Part shown: positions 63,699-64,000 of the stretch, in pieces | Layout: the number at the start of each line of letters is the position of its first letter | Numbering within the stretch: position 1 is the first letter of the stretch | Assembly: GCA_027484575.1 (NCBI GenBank) | Contig: JAIXSQ010000013.1 | Coordinates: forward strand, 186,001-250,000 | Direction: 5' to 3' | Source of the DNA: Comamonadaceae bacterium | Lineage (GTDB): Bacteria; Pseudomonadota; Gammaproteobacteria; Burkholderiales; Burkholderiaceae_C | Length of the DNA: 64,000 nt | Made by a program: the position numbers and the translations under genes | Notes under the pieces: model-generated | What the model saw: only the letters and a program-made list of their open reading frames with translations | The model's database searches: none | Told to the model about the DNA's origin: nothing

Positions 63699-63848
63699 GC
63701 GGTGGCAGGCAGTCGATCTCGGGACATTCGACCGCCGGGCTAGCGCTGCGGCTGTAGGACCCGGGGGGCAGGGCACGTGCGGGATGGCACGAAGGGGCTG
63801 TCTGCATGCGCCCCCGCGCGGCGTGCGCCGGCCCAGAATGGCCGAGCC

Positions 63849-64000
63849 ATGAACGCACCTCGCCCCGATCCCCAGCGACGCGCTCTGACCCGACTGCCGG
63901 GAGTGCTCGTCGCCTTGGGCTGCATGCACGGCGCACTGCATGCGCAGGCGCCCGACGCCGCACGGTCCGTGTTCGTGCAGGCGGGTGCCGGCGAGTCGTC
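63849..64000 (+). CDS. Start of a secreted protein, possibly PagL-type lipid A deacylase (C-terminus beyond window)
   Basis: Fifty residues are visible. A signal peptide ([20 protein letters not shown]) is followed by [12 protein letters not shown]. Betaproteobacterial acyloxyacyl hydrolases of PagL type often begin their mature part with VFVQ and a glycine-rich strand, and the envelope-lipid neighbourhood would fit. Too little is visible for a firm call. Confidence 0.45.
   Translation, partial: MNAPRPDPQRRALTRLPGVLVALGCMHGALHAQAPDAARSVFVQAGAGES

Overview
The window looks like a piece of chromosome from a high-GC betaproteobacterium of the order Burkholderiales, probably Comamonadaceae or a close relative. 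The reasons are the very GC-rich third codon positions, the gene neighbourhoods (rpmH-rnpA-yidD-yidC-mnmE divergent from dnaA-dnaN-gyrB; lptD-surA-rsmA; kdsD-kdsC-lptC; metX-metW; minC-minD-minE) and the protein sequences. The order is inferred from gene content; I had no database search. No rRNA, tRNA, CRISPR array or insertion sequence was recognised.

Layout. 0-8.7 kb: a truncated membrane adenylate cyclase, then central carbon genes (tkt-gap), murU-pepP and maeB. 8.9-10 kb: a secreted barnase-like RNase with its barstar-like inhibitor. 10-17.6 kb: outer-membrane and ribosome genes (rsmA, surA, lptD; divergent amgK, rsmE, an MFS carrier). 17.6-26.7 kb: a lipase-like hydrolase, an M20 peptidase, DUF72, DUF3606, and a minus-strand unit metX-metW-chrA-denD-yigZ headed by a SAM-II riboswitch and a terminator; then a GDT1-type manganese exporter. 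26.7-34 kb: amtB with a sigma-54 promoter, a Gly-rich RRM protein, kdsD-kdsC-lptC-SDR, and a Kef-type antiporter followed by a 0.5-kb array of palindromic repeats. 34.5-45.7 kb: the replication/translation core (mnmE, yidC, yidD, rnpA, rpmH // dnaA, dnaN, gyrB). 45.7-48.5 kb: a lower-GC accessory patch with a nuclease-helicase gene of DUF2075 type and a DUF4124-like membrane protein. 48.6-54.7 kb: SDRs, a chemoreceptor, queC, NnrU and DUF2177. 54.6-57 kb: minCDE. 57-57.3 kb: a non-coding segment that looks like a replication origin. 57.3-64 kb: a GIY-YIG gene between palindromic repeats, UdgX with its radical SAM partner, a UPF0104 membrane protein, cardiolipin synthase and an EEP-family hydrolase, and the start of a secreted protein.

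Most notable points. (1) At 56,981-57,218 there is an AT-rich stretch, TAG trinucleotide repeats arranged like DnaA-trios, and several DnaA-box-like sites including one perfect box, about 16.7 kb from dnaA. The rpmH-dnaA gap has only scattered boxes that overlap promoters. (2) A SAM-II riboswitch followed by an intrinsic terminator precedes metX, and the chromate transporter gene chrA overlaps the end of metW, so chromate efflux is probably under SAM control. (3) A family of roughly 28-35-bp palindromes occurs at least 17 times, in inverted pairs. One small GIY-YIG nuclease gene lies exactly between two such pairs, which suggests a mobile or repeat-maintaining unit. (4) A low-GC nuclease-helicase gene, a possible defence factor, sits directly behind gyrB.
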